From assembly GCA_023838465.1 (NCBI GenBank), contig JAIVEQ010000020.1, positions 1-64,000 of the forward strand: DNA of 64,000 nt, read 5' to 3'. Under the pieces are notes generated by a model that saw only the letters and a program-made list of their open reading frames with translations, searched no databases and was not told where the DNA came from. Numbering within the stretch: position 1 is the stretch's first letter; each line of letters begins with the position of its first letter. Origin of the DNA: Candidatus Thiodiazotropha sp. (GTDB taxonomy: Bacteria; Pseudomonadota; Gammaproteobacteria; Chromatiales; Chromatiaceae). A program made the position numbers and the translations under genes. Shown piece after piece: positions 53,541 through 62,450 of the stretch.

Positions 53541-56018
53541 CTATCTTCCGTAATTGGAAAAGTGATGGTGAAAAGTCCTTCTTCCTTCCAGTAGCATCTC
53601 TTCGAAGGTCTCTGCGGGCACGGGGGGGCTGTAGAGGTAGCCCTGGCCCTCCTGGCAGCCCATTTTTTGCAGCAGTGACTGCTGGGCCATGGTCTCAATT
53701 CCTTCGGCTGTTATTCTCAATCCCAGGTTCTTGCCCAAAGAGACAATAGCTTGGGTGATGGCTACAGCATCACTATCGTGTGGCATGTCACGTATGAAAG
53801 ATCTGTCGATTTTGAGTTTGTCGATTGGCAGCTGTTTCAGGTAAGAGAGGGATGAGTAACCTGTCCCAAAGTCATCAATGGCTATCGACACCCCCAGTTT
53901 TTTAAAAACATCGAGTACCGGTACTGAATGTTGCATCTGTCCCATAAAGATGCCCTCGGTAACCTCTAGCTGCAACATGGTAGGAGGGCATCCGGAATCG
54001 GCTATGATCTGCTCGAAACGAAGGATCAAATCAGTCTGCATGATCTGTCTGACAGAAAGATTGATAGCCATTCGTCCCTGGAACAGTCCCTGTTTATTCA
54101 GATAGCGGGTCTGTGCACAAGCTTCCTGTAAGACCCAATTGCCGATCTCATGAATTAAGCCGGACTCTTCAGCGAGTGGGATAAAGCGTGCCGGAGGGAT
54201 AATCCCAAGACGTGGATGGTGCCATCGTAGTACAGCTTCAGCGCCAGTCATCTCTCCGTTGTTGAGAGAGATTTGTGGTTGGTAGTAGAGCAGTAGTTGA
54301 TTCTGATGTAGTGCACTACGAAGTTCTGTCTCCAGAAGCAGGCGTTCAAAAGCTGTGCGTGTCAACTCTGAAGTGTAGTAGCGATAGTTGTTACGGCCCT
54401 GTTCTTTGGCCTGATACATGGCCGCATCCGCATTTTTAGTCAGGTCTGCGACATCCTTGCCATCTTCCGGGTAGATACTGATCCCTATACTGGTGGTTAC
54501 ATGGAGCTCTCGTCCAGCTATCTTGAACGGTGCTTTGAACTTTTCCTGAATCTTGGCTGCAACCACTGCAGCTTGACTGGGGTCTTCGATATTTTCGACC
54601 AATACGGTGAACTCATCCCCTCCAAGCCTTGCAGCCGTGTCATCATCGCGTAGGATTTTTTGTAGGCGTGCTGCGACTTCTTTCAGTAGTTCATCACCCA
54701 TCGCATGGCCAAGGCTGTCATTGATATTTTTGAAACGATCCAGGTCGAGAAACAGAACAGCCAGTTGACGCTTTTGGCGTTTTGCCTGGGCGATAGCGTG
54801 TTCCAGTCGATCTTCAAAAAGCAGGCGATTGGGGAGGTTTGTGAGGGAGTCGTGGTGAGCCAGATGTTCGAGTTGAGATTGGGTCTGCTTGATACTGGTG
54901 ATGTCAGAAAAGACAGCCACATAGTGCATGACGCTTCCCTGCTCATCTCGTACGCAGCTGATGGTCATCCACACCGGGTAGACTTCACCATTTTTTCGTT
55001 GATTCCAAACCTCACCACGCCAGGAACCTGTATTGCGAACATTGTCCCAGAGCTCTTCAAAAAACTCGGGTGGATGTCTGCCTGAAATCAGTATCCTTGG
55101 ATGTTGGGTAATAATTTCTTGTTCCGAGTAGCCTGTGATCTCAGTAAACGCTGGATTGACGGAATCGATGACGCCATTGCTATCGGTGATCAGTACACCT
55201 TCCATGGTATGTTCAATTATCTGAACTGCCTGCTTTAGCTTAGCGTCGGACTCCTTGCGTTGAGTGACATCTGTAAATACAAGTTGAGTGGCGGGGGCCC
55301 CTTCATGCTCCACCGGACTGACAAAGACTTCTACTTGAATAATGATCCCGTCGGCGCGACGAAAGGCTGCCTCATAGGGTTGGCTATTGTGGTTTCGCAG
55401 TGATTTTATCTGTGCCTCTAGAAGTTGCGGTGAAGCATCATGAAACAGAATGCAAGCCTGTTTATTAATCAACGGTTTCTGGATAGACACCGCAAGGGTT
55501 TGCTTGGCTGCTTCATTGAGAAAAACAATCTTGTTTTCTTGTAGCAAAAGAATGGGTGTTGGTGAATCATCAACCAGTTGGCGATAACGGTTTTCACTGC
55601 GACGCAAGGCAGTCTTGGTTTTTTCCGCCTCTCGACGTACAGCTGCCTCTTTGAGTTCGCGCTCTATGGCGGGAACAAGGCGGGGGAGATTGTTAAAATT
55701 GACGAAATCGTTGGCGCCCGCTTTCAGCAGGGATACAACCTTCTCTTCACCGATATGATCGGATATCAGTATGAATGGGATATCCAATTGGCGATCTTGC
55801 AGCAGTTTAAGGCTTTCGTGAGGAGAGAATCTTGGTATATCAGTATCTGACAGAATCAGATCCCAGCTGGTGGACTTGAGGGCCTCCTTCATCGCTTCCA
55901 GTGTATCAATGCGCAGGGGAGATACATCCAGACCTCCTCGTAGGAGTGTCCGGCAAAGCAGCTTGTGTTCGCGTTCGGAGTCTTCGATTACGAGAACCCG
56001 CAGTTGTCCTGGCATCAA
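53541..56018 (-). CDS. REC-PAS-PAS-GGDEF-EAL cyclic-di-GMP signalling protein
   Basis: 825-residue cytoplasmic protein. A receiver domain (1-125, Asp58 in LILSDTD) is followed by two PAS domains (about 145-260 and 265-380), the second with the typical PAC end. The GGDEF domain (about 395-545) has an intact RLGGDEF active site, with RDDD five residues before it, the product-inhibition I-site. The EAL domain (about 570-815) has AEAVLRW, an accepted variant of EAL, and DDFGTGYSSLSYLKQLPIDKLKID. Both synthesis and hydrolysis sites look functional, so it may switch between them. It shares its upstream region with divergent cbbQ. Confidence 0.93.
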   Translation of the reverse strand: MMPGQLRVLVIEDSEREHKLLCRTLLRGGLDVSPLRIDTLEAMKEALKSTSWDLILSDTDIPRFSPHESLKLLQDRQLDIPFILISDHIGEEKVVSLLKAGANDFVNFNNLPRLVPAIERELKEAAVRREAEKTKTALRRSENRYRQLVDDSPTPILLLQENKIVFLNEAAKQTLAVSIQKPLINKQACILFHDASPQLLEAQIKSLRNHNSQPYEAAFRRADGIIIQVEVFVSPVEHEGAPATQLVFTDVTQRKESDAKLKQAVQIIEHTMEGVLITDSNGVIDSVNPAFTEITGYSEQEIITQHPRILISGRHPPEFFEELWDNVRNTGSWRGEVWNQRKNGEVYPVWMTISCVRDEQGSVMHYVAVFSDITSIKQTQSQLEHLAHHDSLTNLPNRLLFEDRLEHAIAQAKRQKRQLAVLFLDLDRFKNINDSLGHAMGDELLKEVAARLQKILRDDDTAARLGGDEFTVLVENIEDPSQAAVVAAKIQEKFKAPFKIAGRELHVTTSIGISIYPEDGKDVADLTKNADAAMYQAKEQGRNNYRYYTSELTRTAFERLLLETELRSALHQNQLLLYYQPQISLNNGEMTGAEAVLRWHHPRLGIIPPARFIPLAEESGLIHEIGNWVLQEACAQTRYLNKQGLFQGRMAINLSVRQIMQTDLILRFEQIIADSGCPPTMLQLEVTEGIFMGQMQHSVPVLDVFKKLGVSIAIDDFGTGYSSLSYLKQLPIDKLKIDRSFIRDMPHDSDAVAITQAIVSLGKNLGLRITAEGIETMAQQSLLQKMGCQEGQGYLYSPPVPAETFEEMLLEGRRTFHHHFSNYGR

Positions 56019-56296
56019 CTTTCCCTGATCTGTCTCTTTAAATTGACTATTGCGGAAAAGGATTTACCTGCCCAACAGTCGATGCTGGCCCTCAATACGC
56101 AATTTTCAGAGGACTATCGTACTGCTATTCTACTGTAAACGCAGTGGGTATTACCTCTGTTTCAGCTAAAAGTATAAACAGTATACCTCTCATATGTTCC
56201 CTTAACCTGCTGATATATAGGCTTCGATGAGGCATGAAGTCCGAATTTTGCAGACTACTTAACACTCTTTATGGTTTTCTTGGGAACTAATCCCCT

Positions 56297-57181
56297 GTGT
56301 TATTTGGGATTGGCGGGTTGCGCTTATTGCGTTGCCCAGTTAACTTTTACGGCCATTTTATTGAAAACTTTAAAATCAGAACATTGAAACCAGAAGAATA
56401 CTATTTCCAGCAAGAACCCTACTACGAGTCGGTGAGTGACGAGATTGCAATATTCGAAGCCGCTTATCGCAACCAGTTGCCAGTGCTGCTTAAAGGCCCT
56501 ACCGGCTGTGGTAAGACACGTTTTATGGAGCACATGTCTTGGCGATTGAAACGTCCCTTGATAACGGTTTCCTGTCATGATGATTTGACTGCCTCCGATC
56601 TGGTTGGACGCTTTCTGGTTAAGAATGGAGAGACAGTGTGGGTGGATGGACCCTTGGCAGCAGCTGTCAGGGCAGGTGGAATTTGTTATCTCGATGAAGT
56701 GGTGGAGGCACGTAAGGATACAACCGTTGTGATACATCCGTTGGCGGATGATAGGCGAGTATTGCCAATGGAAAAGGTTGGTGAATTGCTCGAGGCAACC
56801 CCTGAATTCTGTCTTGCCATCTCATTTAATCCTGGCTATCAGAGCATCCTTAAGGATTTAAAACAGAGTACGCGTCAACGTTTTGTTGCCTTGGAATTTG
56901 ACTATCCTGAACCGGGGTTGGAAAAAAAAATCATTCAGAATGAAGCATCAATAGAAGGTGATATGGCCGCCAGATTAGTCAAATTTGCCCATATGACACG
57001 TAATCTTAAAGGGAGTGGTTTGGATGAAGGTGCTTCTACCAGGTTGTTGGTACATGCGGCTAAATTGATTGCCAGCGGCGTTGAACCTGTAACGGCGTGT
57101 CGTTCATGTGTTGCTCAGGCTTTGACGGATGATTCTGATATGTTAGTTGCGGTAAATGAGTTGAGCGCTTCTCTGTTTTAG
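56297..57181 (+). CDS. cbbQ: CbbQ/NirQ/NorQ family AAA+ ATPase
   Basis: 294 residues from a GTG at 56297; a TTG at 56384 (LKPEEYYF) agrees better with homologues and would give 265. MoxR-type AAA+ ATPase that with CbbO re-activates inhibited RuBisCO. Walker A is GPTGCGKT (near residue 66), Walker B is GICYLDEV, sensor 1 is AISFNPGYQ, and an arginine-finger region is TRQRFVAL. The C-terminal lid domain is present. NorQ and NirQ are close relatives, so the target cannot be fixed without RuBisCO or nor genes nearby. The autotrophic sulfur-oxidiser context favours CbbQ. Confidence 0.85.
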   Translation: MLFGIGGLRLLRCPVNFYGHFIENFKIRTLKPEEYYFQQEPYYESVSDEIAIFEAAYRNQLPVLLKGPTGCGKTRFMEHMSWRLKRPLITVSCHDDLTASDLVGRFLVKNGETVWVDGPLAAAVRAGGICYLDEVVEARKDTTVVIHPLADDRRVLPMEKVGELLEATPEFCLAISFNPGYQSILKDLKQSTRQRFVALEFDYPEPGLEKKIIQNEASIEGDMAARLVKFAHMTRNLKGSGLDEGASTRLLVHAAKLIASGVEPVTACRSCVAQALTDDSDMLVAVNELSASLF

Positions 57182-57217
57182 TAATACCTGAATCGGTGGG
57201 TTTAAAGAGAGTGCAGT

Positions 57218-57349
57218 ATGCAAGATATTGATTCGGATAGCGTAATAAAAAATCGCTGCCATGCCCTTAGGCCTGGTGAGATTTTTTGTATAGCTAGACA
57301 GATCAAGAGCTTGTGTGATGCGCTCCGATGGGCTCACGGATTCAGGTAA
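57218..57349 (+). CDS. possible small ORF between cbbQ and cbbO
   Basis: 43-codon frame starting MQDIDSDSVIKNRCHALRP, preceded by an AGAG-like site, and ending 9 bases before cbbO. No family is recognised. It may be a real leader peptide, or simply the 177-base spacer between the two genes. Confidence 0.2.
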   Translation: MQDIDSDSVIKNRCHALRPGEIFCIARQIKSLCDALRWAHGFR

Positions 57350-57358
57350 CATAAAAAG

Positions 57359-59476
57359 ATGAAGACGAAACTTGACCGACAGCAGATACAGGTATTGCTC
57401 GATGACTATTTTGAGGTTGAATACAGTTTCCGTAATACCCTGACGATCAGTGAAAAACTGATCCAGATGGCGGCTGATGAGCAAGCCTTTATTCTGGATT
57501 GGATAAGACGTACGGCAAGTACACACATTGAAATTGCCTACCAGTTCGCCCTGCAAGCGAGGCAAGTGTTGCAGCTTATGGATGATGCAATGATTGAGGC
57601 CTGGTTAGTGCAGGCTATGGATGTCTACGATCTCTCTGGACTGCACTCCGCGTTGACAGTGATTCGGGAGATGGATGTATTTGTACGACAAGGACGTGAA
57701 CGTGCGTCCGCATCACTATTCGCTGAACAGGTGAGAGTGCTTTTACCCTTTGTGCAAGGACTCTCCGGGAGAAAATTAACGCTGGAACAAGATGACCATC
57801 TCTATACCGATGGTGAGGTCATTTATCTACCCTCTGTAATGGCCCATCTACCACATAAGCGGGATAATTTTTTACTCTATAAGGCTGCTGTGGCCTATCA
57901 ATGGGCGCAGGTTCGCTTTGGTACATTTCGGGTGGATCTGGTCGGTTATCTCGCCACTCATCCGTCACCGGATACGGCATTACGCTATTTTCATGCTTTT
58001 GAAACTGAACGTCTGAATAGTTGTATCGAACGTGAATTACCCGGTCTCTATCGTGAGATGAAGCAACTGAGAAAAAAGCTGAGTCAGGATGAGACACCCA
58101 CTGGTTGGGATGTTCAGGTTGCACCTCTGCATAGGCGTGAGGCAACAGCAAAAGACGCTTTAAACCTAAGCAAATCAATGTTTGGTGAAGCAATACCTAA
58201 AACCACGGTATTTCATGGCCAATTAAGACCGAAGTTGGTCATGGCAGTCATGCAACGCCGACTTGATCGAGAAAAGGCGCAATTGCGAGTGGCATTGAAG
58301 GCAATTGCTGATGATCTCAATCAAGGAAGGGATGATGAAAATGAACCCTTGGAACGGTTCACGATGGAACCTGTGGATGAATTTGAGTTGAACGAAGAGA
58401 TGCAGATGGAGCTGCAGGTCAATGGTAAATCGGTTCCGATTGCAGAAGATATCAAAGGTATCATGACATCAATCATCCTCGACCTGGGTGATATTCCCGA
58501 TGACTATTTGATACCTGCAGGTGCCGGCGAATACGATCTGAGTGAAGTCGATGAGAAGGTATTGAAACCGGAAGAGGTGTGGAGTGGCGCTTACCATGAA
58601 GATGGAGCGTTCCTCTATAAAGAGTGGGACTATCGACGTAAACACTATCGTAAGAACTGGTGCGTGGTGCGGGAAATGCCTGTTAAGCAGGAGGATGATG
58701 GATTTGTCGATCAGGTGATGATCAAGTATCGGAGACTGCTCTCCAGTCTGCGTAAGACCTTTGAGGCATTGCGCGATGAGGATCGGTTATTAAAACGCCA
58801 AGCCTACGGAGACGGAGTGGACATCGATGCCTTTGTAGAAGCCTGGGCAGATATGCATACAGGTTTGGAGATGACCGACCGCTTGTTTACCCGTATGCAT
58901 CGGGAAGAACGCAATATTGCAGTCATGTTTATGGTAGATATGTCCGGTTCCACTCAAGGGTGGGTTAATGAGGCAGAACGTGAGGCGTTAATACTGTTGG
59001 CTGAGTCACTGGAGACCTTAGGGGATCGATACGCTATTTATGGTTTTACCGGAATGAGTCGTAAACGCTGTGAGGTGTTTCCAATCAAGACCTTTGAGCA
59101 ATCTTATGATGCAGAGGTTAAGGCTAGAATCAGCGGTATACGTGCCGGCGATTATACCCGAATGGGGGCAGCAATCCGTCATTTGAGTCACCGCTTGAAT
59201 GAAGTAGAGGCGAGAACCAAGTTACTGGTTACACTATCGGATGGCAAGCCAGATGATTATCACGATGACTACCGTAGCCAATATGGCATAGAAGATACAC
59301 GCCAGGCTCTTTTTGAGGCGAGGCGGGAAGGTATTCATGCCTTTTGCATTACAATTGATGAGCAAGGTCAGGATTATCTACCGCATATGTATGGAGCCGC
59401 GAACTACACCGTCATCAGTGAGATCGAAAAACTACCACTGAAGGTTTCAGATATTTATAAGAAAATAACCAGTTGA
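57359..59476 (+). CDS. cbbO: CbbO/NorD family von Willebrand factor A protein
   Basis: 705-residue adaptor of the CbbQO RuBisCO-activase complex. The N-terminal 540 residues are the helical CbbO/NorD region. The C-terminal VWA domain (about 515-700) has a complete MIDAS: DMSGS near residue 524, a Thr in DYTRMG near 600 and Asp in TLSDGKPDD near 624. CbbQ forms the ATPase ring and CbbO docks on the substrate enzyme through the VWA domain. It follows cbbQ after 177 bases. The start lacks a good ribosome-binding site. As with CbbQ, NorD is the alternative reading. Confidence 0.85.
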   Translation: MKTKLDRQQIQVLLDDYFEVEYSFRNTLTISEKLIQMAADEQAFILDWIRRTASTHIEIAYQFALQARQVLQLMDDAMIEAWLVQAMDVYDLSGLHSALTVIREMDVFVRQGRERASASLFAEQVRVLLPFVQGLSGRKLTLEQDDHLYTDGEVIYLPSVMAHLPHKRDNFLLYKAAVAYQWAQVRFGTFRVDLVGYLATHPSPDTALRYFHAFETERLNSCIERELPGLYREMKQLRKKLSQDETPTGWDVQVAPLHRREATAKDALNLSKSMFGEAIPKTTVFHGQLRPKLVMAVMQRRLDREKAQLRVALKAIADDLNQGRDDENEPLERFTMEPVDEFELNEEMQMELQVNGKSVPIAEDIKGIMTSIILDLGDIPDDYLIPAGAGEYDLSEVDEKVLKPEEVWSGAYHEDGAFLYKEWDYRRKHYRKNWCVVREMPVKQEDDGFVDQVMIKYRRLLSSLRKTFEALRDEDRLLKRQAYGDGVDIDAFVEAWADMHTGLEMTDRLFTRMHREERNIAVMFMVDMSGSTQGWVNEAEREALILLAESLETLGDRYAIYGFTGMSRKRCEVFPIKTFEQSYDAEVKARISGIRAGDYTRMGAAIRHLSHRLNEVEARTKLLVTLSDGKPDDYHDDYRSQYGIEDTRQALFEARREGIHAFCITIDEQGQDYLPHMYGAANYTVISEIEKLPLKVSDIYKKITS

Positions 59477-59683
59477 TTGTAAATAGCAGCAAATCTGGGT
59501 CTAAAAATAGGTACTTTTGGAAACCATGTCATCCTGACATTTGCTGGAATGACGAGTGCTGTACTCATAGACGCTGTTTCTGTTTCTTGCGTTTTCAATT
59601 ACTTACCACAAATAAGAATCTAAGCTTGTCTGGCGGCTGAGAACGTGGATGGATTACCAGTCATTGGATGTGCTTGATTTTAC

Positions 59684-59706
59684 CGTCAGGCGTAGGCAAC
59701 CTGACG
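59684..59706 (+). promoter_or_regulatory. hairpin in the leader of the MlaC-like gene
   Basis: Perfect 7-bp stem CGTCAGG/CCTGACG with a 9-base loop, followed by CTGAGGCCGCAAAGACGACC before the GAGGAAA site. The GCAAAG-containing tail recalls small riboswitch motifs such as c-di-GMP-I, but the conserved first half of that motif is not present. Function unknown. Confidence 0.35.
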
Positions 59707-59748
59707 CTGAGGCCGCAAAGACGACCCAATTACCTTACTGGAGGAAAT

Positions 59749-60363
59749 ATGAATAGAACATTGATTACCATCGCCGCATTAACTTTGATGACATCAACAG
59801 CAATACAGGCAAACCCAGGCTACAACTATCCTCAACCACAGTTGCGTACACCCCTTCATCAGGAGGTGGATCCAGGTACTGTTTTACGTGAGGGGATGAC
59901 CAATTTGTTGAGATTTCTGCGTCAGTCAGAAGAGCCCAATCCACAAATGATATCAGCCTTTTTAGAGCAGGAGATTGCACCCTATTTCGACTTTGATTAT
60001 ATGGCCACATGGGCAGCTGGTCCCATGAATCGGCGTATGAATGAACAACAGCGTACGGAGCTGGCACAGAAGATTAAAGTCATGTTGCTCGGTACGCTGA
60101 CGGAAAGGCTGGCAAAGTATAACAATCAGGAAGTGCGCTTCTTTCGGCCACGTCGTGTAGGTGAAAATGAGGTTAAGGTTCGAGTTGGCATTCTACAGTC
60201 AGGTGGTTACCCGGCAAATATCGACTTTCGCTTCTATCGCAGTAAAGCAGGCTGGAAAGTCTTCGATGTTTCAGCCAATGGCAATAGCGCTATAGCCTTT
60301 TACCGCCAACATTTCGTTAACAAAATGCGCACTCAGACATCCAAGAGGGACTTTCGTCGTTAA
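59749..60363 (+). CDS. MlaC/Ttg2D-like periplasmic phospholipid-binding protein
   Basis: 204 residues from the ATG at 59749, chosen for GAGGAAA five bases upstream; signal peptide cleaved near AIQA-NP. The MlaC fold landmarks are the IAPYFDFDYMATWAAG segment (near residue 83), EQQRTELAQKIKVMLLGTL, and the C-terminal half with GWKVFDVSANGNSAIAFYRQHF. MlaC shuttles phospholipid between outer and inner membranes, but the usual partners mlaFEDB are absent here. This is an orphan member and its ligand is unproven. The retropepsin-like gene follows after 48 bases. Confidence 0.85.
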   Translation: MNRTLITIAALTLMTSTAIQANPGYNYPQPQLRTPLHQEVDPGTVLREGMTNLLRFLRQSEEPNPQMISAFLEQEIAPYFDFDYMATWAAGPMNRRMNEQQRTELAQKIKVMLLGTLTERLAKYNNQEVRFFRPRRVGENEVKVRVGILQSGGYPANIDFRFYRSKAGWKVFDVSANGNSAIAFYRQHFVNKMRTQTSKRDFRR

Positions 60364-60411
60364 CAGTAACTCGCTTAAACAGTAGTCAGGTCAACCGCTG
60401 GATTCTTTGGT

Positions 60412-60924
60412 ATGAATGAGCAGCAGAAGTTTGGGCGTTGGATGGTAATCGGCGCTTGGCTTCTGTTGTTAGTGCTTTTAACGCTGTTTTTTTCACAGTG
60501 GCTCGAACGACAACGGAATCCCAATCGGCAGCTATCGGTTACAGTGAATGCGGGAGATGATGTAGCTGTCGTGCTGAAAAGAAATCGTGCTGGACACTAT
60601 ATCGCTCCCGGTCTTATCAATGGGGTCGCAGTGACTTACTTGCTGGATACAGGAGCAACTTTTGTGGCTGTATCATCCTCGTTGGCGGAAAAGGCGGGTC
60701 TCGAAAAGGGTATGTCCGCTCATAGCCAGACAGCGAATGGGGTGGTACGCAGTTGGTTAACGGAGATCGATCAGCTCCAATTGGGACCCATTATCATGCG
60801 CAATGTAAAGGCGACAATTTTGCCAAACATGCCGAACAACGAGGTGTTACTTGGTATGAGCTTCCTCAAGCATCTGTCGTTGAAGCAGCAGGGTGATGAA
60901 TTGGTGATTTCCTTGCCGCAGTGA
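60412..60924 (+). CDS. membrane-anchored retropepsin-like aspartic protease (clan AA)
   Basis: 170 residues. One N-terminal TM anchor (about 10-28) is followed by a retropepsin-like domain of the TIGR02281 type. Seen are GHYIAPGLINGVAVTYLLDTGATFVAVS with the active-site motif DTG at Asp79, the flap-like QTANGVVRSW, and the closing NEVLLGMSFLKHLSL (hydrophobic-hydrophobic-G). As in retroviral proteases a dimer would make the active site, in the periplasm. The substrate is unknown. It probably shares a transcript with the MlaC-like gene. Confidence 0.9.
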   Translation: MNEQQKFGRWMVIGAWLLLLVLLTLFFSQWLERQRNPNRQLSVTVNAGDDVAVVLKRNRAGHYIAPGLINGVAVTYLLDTGATFVAVSSSLAEKAGLEKGMSAHSQTANGVVRSWLTEIDQLQLGPIIMRNVKATILPNMPNNEVLLGMSFLKHLSLKQQGDELVISLPQ

Positions 60925-60986
60925 AGCTTATTTACTGGAGCTAAGTACTACGGAGGAGGTGCAGGTCATGGATATGAAAATAGGTA

Positions 60987-61012
60987 CTGCCACTACAGAC
61001 TTGTAGTGGCAG
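60987..61012. terminator. hairpin between convergent protease and HU genes
   Basis: Perfect 11-bp stem CTGCCACTACA/TGTAGTGGCAG with loop GACT, between two convergent stops. On the minus strand it is followed by TACCTATTTTC. A terminator for the HU gene is likely; for the protease gene it is less clear. Confidence 0.6.
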
Positions 61013-61023
61013 CAGGATAAATA

Positions 61024-61443
61024 TCAGCCAATTTTATCTTTTAAGGCTTTGAGTGCAGTAACTTTAACAACTGTTTTGGCCGGCTTTGCTGCAATTTTGA
61101 TGGCTTCGCCAGTGGCTGGATTGCGGCCCATGCGTGCTTTGGTACGTGGTTTGATTATACGCCGGACCTTGATGCCGCTGTCAGGGATAGTGATTTCACC
61201 TGAACCTCTGCGTTGTAGATGACGCGAAATCAGGGTGTTCATAGAGGCGAAAACAGATGCAACCTCTTTTCTTGTCAGACCTGTATCTTCAGCAATATCA
61301 CTGATGATTTGGGTCTTTGTCTGTTTAGTTGTGATGGATGTTAGACGAGGTGCTGCAACTGTCTTTTTAGCAACTACCTTCTTCTTTGCTGCTTTCTTTG
61401 CTGCTTTCTTTGCAGTCTTTTTTGCGGTCTTTTTGACGGCCAT
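61024..61443 (-). CDS. HU-family DNA-binding protein with histone-H1-like N-terminal tail
   Basis: 139-residue nucleoid protein. Residues 1-30 are a Lys/Ala-rich tail with repeated AKKTAKKAAKK-type units, like histone H1 C-termini. Residues 35-139 are an HU/IHF fold with TKTQIISDIAEDTGLTRKEVASVFASM at its start and GSGEITIPDSGIKVRRI-KPRTKARMGRNPATGEAI, containing the RNPxTGE DNA-intercalating arm. A perfect AAGGAG site lies eight bases before the ATG. It is longer than canonical HU (about 90), owing to the tail and a short C-terminal extension. It probably compacts DNA or modulates expression. Confidence 0.93.
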   Translation of the reverse strand: MAVKKTAKKTAKKAAKKAAKKKVVAKKTVAAPRLTSITTKQTKTQIISDIAEDTGLTRKEVASVFASMNTLISRHLQRRGSGEITIPDSGIKVRRIIKPRTKARMGRNPATGEAIKIAAKPAKTVVKVTALKALKDKIG

Positions 61444-61880
61444 ATGTTTTGCTCCTTCTGAACAAGATTATTGTGCGTGTTAAAAATAACACAGATTTTA
61501 AATAGTTAAACAAGAAATACAGGCTTTTTCATGGTTTTTTTATGATTTCGATTAATTTCTCCCCTGTTTTATTAAAGATTTGGTGATGAATTCTGTTTTG
61601 GCTTGTTTTGAGTTGTGTTTATTTGCAGACTGTTCGCCTTGCTGTCTTGTGCGGAGTGTCATTAAAGTCAATTGTCCACCAATCGAGTCATATTCGATAT
61701 TGAATCGCTTAAGTGCAGAACACGATGTGGGCATGAGTAAGCTATGATGTGGTTGAGTACAAGTTGAACATTTTCTGTTGCTAAGGCTTGTTACATATCA
61801 ATGTATTTTGTGTCTACAATCTAGAATTTCGATGCTAACGGCCGATTTCTTAAATAGTTGAGCATAAGGATGGAAATGGT
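61444..61880. other. AT-rich gene-free stretch between HU and chalcone-isomerase-like genes
   Basis: 437 bases separating divergent genes, probably holding both promoters. A 60-residue open frame at 61552-61734 has no ribosome-binding site or motif and is rejected. The inverted repeat GTGTTA-AAAA-TAACAC at 61477-61492 lies 34 bases before the HU start. Confidence 0.4.
61477..61492. promoter_or_regulatory. inverted repeat upstream of the HU gene
   Basis: GTGTTA and TAACAC form a perfect 6-bp inverted repeat around AAAA, close to the HU start. It could be an operator or part of the promoter. Confidence 0.3.
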
Positions 61881-62447
61881 ATGAAGAAATTATTTGTCGC
61901 CTGCTTATTCATATTTTGTATAACGGTTAGCGAAGCCAGGGAGGTTGCAGGTGTAACATTACCTGATCAGATCGTACGAGATACTGATAAGGCCGAATTG
62001 ATCTTGAATGGAGCGGGTGTCAGAAAGAAGTTCTTTTTTAGTGTCTATCTCGCCTCACTCTATCTTCAACAGCCGAGCAGACAAGTTGAGGCTGTTATTG
62101 ATGTCGAAAAACCAGCTCGTGTACAGATGCAGATACTCTACTCAAAGATAGATAAAAAGAAGTTCACCAAAGGCTGGGATGATGGATTCAGTGCGAATCT
62201 TTCCACTGAGCAGTTACAAGCTGTGCGTCAAAGGCTCGATCAGTTCAATGGGATGTTTGAGTCTCTGGTAAAAGGGGACGCAATCGAGCTTGACTACATT
62301 CCTGGTGATGGAACACATGTCACTATTAAGGGAGAAGATAAAGGTGTCGTACCGGGTGGTGACTTTTATCAGGCTTTACTGATGGTTTGGCTTGGTGAGT
62401 CGCCGATCAGTCAAACCCTTAAACAGGAACTGCTTGGCCTGAAATAG
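61881..62447 (+). CDS. secreted chalcone-isomerase-like protein
   Basis: 188 residues. A signal peptide covers about 1-19 (cleavage after SEA). The rest is the bacterial chalcone-isomerase-fold domain: VAGVTLPDQIV near 22, LILNGAGVRKKFFFSVYLASLYL near 40-62, and DAIELDYIPGDGTHVTIKG with VPGGDFYQALLMVWLGESP near 135-176. The last segment corresponds to the conserved core of the family. Plant-type catalytic activity is not implied; bacterial members are thought to bind fatty acids or similar ligands, but their role is open. It converges on the gamma-glutamyltranspeptidase gene with 3 bases between the two stops. Confidence 0.87.
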   Translation: MKKLFVACLFIFCITVSEAREVAGVTLPDQIVRDTDKAELILNGAGVRKKFFFSVYLASLYLQQPSRQVEAVIDVEKPARVQMQILYSKIDKKKFTKGWDDGFSANLSTEQLQAVRQRLDQFNGMFESLVKGDAIELDYIPGDGTHVTIKGEDKGVVPGGDFYQALLMVWLGESPISQTLKQELLGLK

Positions 62448-62450
62448 AGG

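Noticed and set aside
59528..59553. GTCAT-CC / GGAATGAC inverted repeat after cbbO, similar to a common dispersed repeat
   Set aside because: One arm is missing a base and the loop is not GC-rich; too degenerate to call as a repeat element.
59684..59720. Possible c-di-GMP-I riboswitch before the MlaC-like gene
   Set aside because: Only a GCAAAG-containing tail is similar; the conserved first helix segment (GGCAAACC) and tetraloop receptor are absent.
61552..61734. 60-codon open frame upstream of the chalcone-isomerase-like gene
   Set aside because: Low-complexity, AT-rich, no start signal.
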